DNA of 64,000 nt from Floridanema aerugineum (lineage in GTDB: Bacteria; Cyanobacteriota; Cyanobacteriia; Cyanobacteriales; Aerosakkonemataceae). Positions 60,153-64,000 of this stretch are shown here, piece by piece. The first letter of the stretch is position 1. The number at the start of each line of letters is the position of its first letter. The notes under the pieces were generated by a model. That model searched no databases, was not told the origin of the DNA, and saw only the letters and a program-made list of their open reading frames with translations. The translations under genes were made by a program, and so were the position numbers. Location: positions 1-64,000 of the forward strand of contig NZ_JBHFNQ010000218.1 of the NCBI RefSeq assembly GCF_041929345.1. Direction: 5' to 3'.

Positions 60153-62615
60153 ATGCTGTTGCCCAATTATGTAAAACTTCGGGTTGAGTCAGTAAAAATT
60201 CCACTACGTTGGTTACTGGTGATACCGTTTGTGTTGCAGACAGTGGGAGCAACGGCACTAGTGGGTTATCTTTCCTACCGTAGCGGACAAGAGGCAGTAG
60301 AGAATCTAGCGAATCAGTTGTTGCGGCAGACATCAGAACGAGTTAGCGATCGCCTTAACAGCTACTTACAACGATCTCAAAAAGTTGTAGCTGCCAATCT
60401 TTTAGCAACACAACAGAAAATCGTAAACCTGAATAATTTTGCACAACTGCGGCAACAACTATGGCAGCAGATAGTTTTAGACTCATCGCTACCGGGTAGT
60501 TTGTTTTGGAGCGATCGGGGTAATGGTCTGGGATATGAAAGAATAGGTTCCCAAGAGAGACAACACTTTGCCCAAAAAGTAACGGGTAAACTATTCCCGA
60601 TCGGAACCATTTATTTAACCGAAATGAATCCCAATCAGCGTCGATTTTATGAGGTTGATTCTCAAGGCAAACCCCAAAATTTGGTTCTGACAATTAAGCA
60701 TAATTTTCGCACTCTTGGCTGGTATCGTCAGGCGAAAACCGTTGGTAAACAACATTGGACACCTATCTATGTCGGTCAAGTTGTCCCGACTTTACAAGTC
60801 ATGGCAGTCGCTCCTATATACGATCGAGCCGGAAATTTTCAGGGAATGTTTACCTCAATCTATTTCCTCTCCGAAATTAGTACATTTCTCAATCAATTAA
60901 ACTTCTCTCCCACAGGACAAGTTTTTATTATTGAACGATCGGGCAATCTGATTGCTACCTCAAATTTATCAGACGCAATTGGAACGAGATTAGTTAACGG
61001 AAAACCCGATACGCCTAACGGCACGCTACGCGAACGCTTACCAGCCGTAAATAGCCAAGATGAAATAACACAAAAAATTGCTCAACAGCTACAGAAAAGA
61101 TTCGGCAGCTTTCACCAGATAAAAAATGCTCAACAACTAAATTTCACTATTAATAATCAACGGGTTTTTGTACAGGTTAAATCTTTTAAAGATCGATACG
61201 GCTTGGATTGGTTAGTAATCACAGTGGTTCCAGAGTCAGATTTTATGGCTCAAATTCAGAGCAATAAACGCCTCACTGTCTTACTTTGCTTGCTGACTTT
61301 AGGCTTGGCAATTACATCAGGATTGACAATTGCTAATAGATTCACTACCCGTATTACTCGGCTAAATCAAGCCAGCCAGCAACTCGCAGCTGGAGATTTA
61401 ACCCAGAGATTACCAGATGATAGCTCAATTGTCGAAGTACAAGGATTGGCGCAATCTTTCAACCTAATGGCAGATCAGTTAGAAGCATCTTTTGAGCGGA
61501 TCAAAATTGCCCTAGAAGAATCTCAGGAAAAATTTACTACTATTTTTCGTACTAGCCCCGATCCGATCGCAATTTTAACCAAAACAGAAGGACGCTTTGT
61601 AGAAGTCAACGCCAGGATGAGTGAGTTCTACGGTTATTCCCGTGAAGAACTTATCGGTTACACAGCGACAGAATTGGGTTTGTGGGTAAATTTAGACCAA
61701 CGTCAGCAGTTTCAACAATTCGTAGAACAGGGTGCAGTTTACAATTTTGAGACTACAACTCGGATTAAATCTGGTGAAATTAGGATATTGCTGCTCTCAG
61801 GTGAACGCTGCAACCTGGAAGGACAGGAGGTAACGATTATTGTAATTAAGGATATTACCGATCGCTACCAACTGGAAGCCATGAAAAACGAATTCGTTTC
61901 AATGGTTAGTCATGAATTACGAACACCTTTAACTTCAATTCGCGGTTCTCTGAGTATTTTAGAATCAGGTGTCTTGAAAAATAAACCGGACAAAGCTCAA
62001 CAAATGTTAGAGATTGCCGTCAAAAGCACCGATCGCCTAGTCCGTTTAGTCAATGATATCCTCAATTTACAGCGATTAGACTCCGGTATAGTGCCGCTAG
62101 TTAAGGAAATCTGCCAAGTTAATGATTTGATCGAGCAAGCAATAGAATCAGTAAAGGCGATCGCCAACCAAGCAAATCTCACCTTAGAATGGGTTCCCCT
62201 AAATGCTTCCGTTTGGGCATCTAGCGACGAAATTATTCAAACTTTAATTAACCTTTTGGGCAATGCGATTAAGTTTTCTCCAGCAAACAGCACTATTTGG
62301 GTGAAAGCTGAAGTTACCAACAATTTAGATTTACGAATCATAGAAAAATTCCCAGAGTTAACCGAAATTAACCCCGAAAAATATATTCTGTTCTCAATTA
62401 CAGACCAAGGAAGAGGCATTCCTCCAGACAAATTAGAATCAATCTTTGGACGTTTTCAACAAGTAAATTCTGCCGATTCTCGTGAGAAAGGAGGAACAGG
62501 TTTAGGGTTAGCTATCTGTCAAAATATTGTCCAACGACATCAAGGATTAATTTGGGCCGAAAGTGTCATGGCACAAGGAAGTACTTTTTATTTCACTCTG
62601 CCAATGGGAGATTAG
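60153..62615 (+). CDS. Membrane sensor histidine kinase (dCACHE-HAMP-PAS-HisKA-HATPase)
   Basis: The 820-residue inner-membrane sensor has helix 1 at about 20-42 (WLLVIPFVLQTVGATALVGY), an extracytoplasmic double-CACHE domain to about 365, helix 2 at about 375-397, HAMP (NRFTTRITRLNQASQQLAAG), PAS (about 465-580: FRTSPDPIAILTKTEGRFVE) and a kinase core with H587 (VSMVSHELRTPLTS), NLLGNAIKFS, DQGRGIPP and KGGTGLGLAIC. It likely senses a small periplasmic ligand. The next gene downstream is a paralogue, so the two arose by tandem duplication. Confidence 0.94.
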   Translation: MLLPNYVKLRVESVKIPLRWLLVIPFVLQTVGATALVGYLSYRSGQEAVENLANQLLRQTSERVSDRLNSYLQRSQKVVAANLLATQQKIVNLNNFAQLRQQLWQQIVLDSSLPGSLFWSDRGNGLGYERIGSQERQHFAQKVTGKLFPIGTIYLTEMNPNQRRFYEVDSQGKPQNLVLTIKHNFRTLGWYRQAKTVGKQHWTPIYVGQVVPTLQVMAVAPIYDRAGNFQGMFTSIYFLSEISTFLNQLNFSPTGQVFIIERSGNLIATSNLSDAIGTRLVNGKPDTPNGTLRERLPAVNSQDEITQKIAQQLQKRFGSFHQIKNAQQLNFTINNQRVFVQVKSFKDRYGLDWLVITVVPESDFMAQIQSNKRLTVLLCLLTLGLAITSGLTIANRFTTRITRLNQASQQLAAGDLTQRLPDDSSIVEVQGLAQSFNLMADQLEASFERIKIALEESQEKFTTIFRTSPDPIAILTKTEGRFVEVNARMSEFYGYSREELIGYTATELGLWVNLDQRQQFQQFVEQGAVYNFETTTRIKSGEIRILLLSGERCNLEGQEVTIIVIKDITDRYQLEAMKNEFVSMVSHELRTPLTSIRGSLSILESGVLKNKPDKAQQMLEIAVKSTDRLVRLVNDILNLQRLDSGIVPLVKEICQVNDLIEQAIESVKAIANQANLTLEWVPLNASVWASSDEIIQTLINLLGNAIKFSPANSTIWVKAEVTNNLDLRIIEKFPELTEINPEKYILFSITDQGRGIPPDKLESIFGRFQQVNSADSREKGGTGLGLAICQNIVQRHQGLIWAESVMAQGSTFYFTLPMGD

Positions 62616-62761
62616 CGATCGCACCAACCAACAAATCAATCCCTAACCCGGGATAGATAACTTAATGACACTGATAGGCTGGGTGTTTTATCCTAACAAA
62701 TAGAGAAAATTTGCAGAACTAATTATTACCTGCACTTGCTCAGAGGCTATAACTACCGTTT

Positions 62762-64000
62762 ATGCCGTCGCCCCGTTCTCTTTTTTGCCAACACTTTCGG
62801 ATTGATTCAGCAAAAATTCCGCTGTGGTGGTTGCTGGTAGTTCCGTTTGTGTTGCAAACTGTGGGAGCAGTGGCGCTAGTGGGGTATCTGTCTTACCGCA
62901 GCGGGCAACAAGCCGTAGAGAAACTGGCTCATCAATTGATGAAAAATGTTGGACAGCAAGTTACCCAGGAACTCGATCGCTATTTGCAAAATGCCCACAA
63001 GTTCAATCAATGCCAAATAGCAGCGATCGAATCAGGCGCAATCAACCTACAAAACCTCGATCGACTACATCGATATTTAATCCTACAACATCGGCAGAAT
63101 GAAGAACTGACAACACTTTTGTTTGGAACTCCCCAAGGCGATTTGCGAGTCAGTCATCGCGTCAGCAAGAGAGATTATGGCGTAACGACACGCTTAAAAC
63201 CGGGAGAGTTGCCCTTTGAAGCTGCTATATCCAAACCATCCAACCCTGCCATTAACCATACTTACAGTGTTAATCAGGCAGGGGATTTGGGGCGCTATTT
63301 GGAAACCGTTAAAAATATTGATGTGCGCGATCGCCCTTGGTATCGTCAAGCGGTGAAAACGGGAAAAGCAGGTTGGACTAACCCTTTTCAAATTAGTAGT
63401 ACTAATATTTTGGCTCTCAATGCTTACACTCCTTTTTATAATAAATCACGTCAATTGTTAGGAGTCTTTGCTGTTAATATTAGCCTCAATCAACTGAGTG
63501 ATTTTCTCCGTCGTTTAGAGGTGGGAAAATCGGGGAAAGTGTTTATTATCGAGCGCAACGGTTTGTTGATTGCTGACTCAACCGCAGAACCTTCTTACTC
63601 AGTATCGGGGAAACCTGACTTAAGTGGAATAGCTGAACCGGGAACTTTGAAATTTAAGCGTCGCTTACCTTGGGAAACTCCTCATCCTGCAATTCAAGAT
63701 TCCTATCAGTATTTGCAAACAAAATTTAGTAATTTGACAACAATAAAATCGCCGCCAGCCTTAAATTTTCAAATTCGTGGTAATCGTTATTTTTTAACCG
63801 TTTACCCCTATCAAGATAAATATGGGTTGGATTGGTTAGTAGTAACAGTAATTCCAGAATCGGATTTTATGGCAGAGATTCAGAATAATAGGCGCACCAC
63901 TTTATTACTCTGCTTGCTGACTTTATTGATGGCGATCGCATCAGGATTAATTCTCGCCAATCGATTTACTACTCGCATTACTCGCCTAAATCAAATTAGT
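62762..64000 (+). CDS. Second dCACHE-HAMP sensor, partial at window edge
   Basis: The frame opens at ATG 62762 and runs without a stop to the last base (413 codons seen). It closely parallels its upstream neighbour: first helix (WWLLVVPFVLQTVGAVALVG), double-CACHE sensor with DVRDRPWYRQAVKTGKAGW and SGKVFIIERNGLLIADS, second helix (TLLLCLLTLLMAIASGLI) and the first HAMP residues. By analogy it is probably a sensor kinase, but the output domain lies outside the window. The two genes share upstream sequence just before the start (ACTACC-TTTATGC). Confidence 0.9.
   Translation, partial: MPSPRSLFCQHFRIDSAKIPLWWLLVVPFVLQTVGAVALVGYLSYRSGQQAVEKLAHQLMKNVGQQVTQELDRYLQNAHKFNQCQIAAIESGAINLQNLDRLHRYLILQHRQNEELTTLLFGTPQGDLRVSHRVSKRDYGVTTRLKPGELPFEAAISKPSNPAINHTYSVNQAGDLGRYLETVKNIDVRDRPWYRQAVKTGKAGWTNPFQISSTNILALNAYTPFYNKSRQLLGVFAVNISLNQLSDFLRRLEVGKSGKVFIIERNGLLIADSTAEPSYSVSGKPDLSGIAEPGTLKFKRRLPWETPHPAIQDSYQYLQTKFSNLTTIKSPPALNFQIRGNRYFLTVYPYQDKYGLDWLVVTVIPESDFMAEIQNNRRTTLLLCLLTLLMAIASGLILANRFTTRITRLNQIS

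Overview
The window is chromosomal DNA of a cyanobacterium. The evidence is a complete psbE-psbF-psbL-psbJ operon next to rubA and ycf48, an ndhC-ndhK-ndhJ operon, ntcA, glnB, cp12, a phycobilin lyase, a ycf20 homologue, a flavodiiron protein, and many copies of the GCGATCGC (HIP1) octamer. The low-to-moderate G+C, the abundant intergenic palindromes and tandem repeats, and the many multi-domain sensor kinases suggest a filamentous, Oscillatoria/Microcoleus-like species. Genus cannot be fixed from the sequence alone.

Layout. 1-1.7 kb: a divergent IS605-type element (tnpB/tnpA). 2.2-8.5 kb: glnB, rdgB, a phosphohexomutase, a REC-histidine kinase and ndhCKJ. 9.0-11.4 kb: the photosystem assembly cluster rubA-ycf48-psbEFLJ. 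11.5-13.5 kb: a long acidic cyanobacterial protein of unknown role. 13.6-24.4 kb: an accessory island with a duplicated and decayed Rpn-type nuclease gene, another nuclease-like gene, a PIN toxin-antitoxin pair, a small glycine-rich membrane peptide divergent from a DUF4384-like gene and a large TPR-CHAT protease gene, an EamA transporter and a broken TPR gene. It is laced with MITE-like elements and hairpin repeats. 24.4-33.7 kb: membrane protein plus SirB1-like protein, SRPBCC protein, TM-helix-repeat channel-like protein, dynamin/Era-like GTPase, YqgF-like nuclease, DUF3084 coiled-coil protein, and ntcA with a GTA-N8-TAC site in front of it. 34.2-40.6 kb: fabI, hisB, BT1 transporter, carotenoid oxygenase, glycosyltransferase. 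40.9-44.9 kb: phycobilin lyase, Doc-type toxin-antitoxin pair, Flv1-type flavodiiron protein, PsiE-like protein. 45.1-50.1 kb: multi-GAF kinase, a tnpB relic whose end supplies the stop codon of glmM, and glmM. 50.6-64 kb: small conserved genes, cp12, FIST protein, phosphoesterase, trmB, GT39-like transferase, ycf20, glycerate kinase, and two tandem CACHE-HAMP sensor kinases, the second cut by the window edge.

How the genes work together. The housekeeping genes serve photosynthetic electron transport (NDH-1, cytochrome b559, Flv, CP12), photosystem assembly (RubA, Ycf48) and nitrogen control (NtcA, P-II). The part most likely to hide an undescribed system is 17.5-22.4 kb. There, a peptide with a glycine-zipper-like membrane core is transcribed away from a two-gene unit: a protein with a DUF4384-like domain (a domain usually fused to caspases) and a TPR-CHAT protease with an intact His/Cys dyad. 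I read this as a candidate protease-based conflict or cell-death module. That is inference from architecture and neighbourhood, not proof.

The second theme is the density of small structured repeats. A palindrome family with a GTACGTTGTTG core occurs four times, once inside a MITE-like insert in a nuclease pseudogene. A GGTGCGTCAGA hairpin family and a TAGGG-N-AATTCATGAATT palindrome family also recur.
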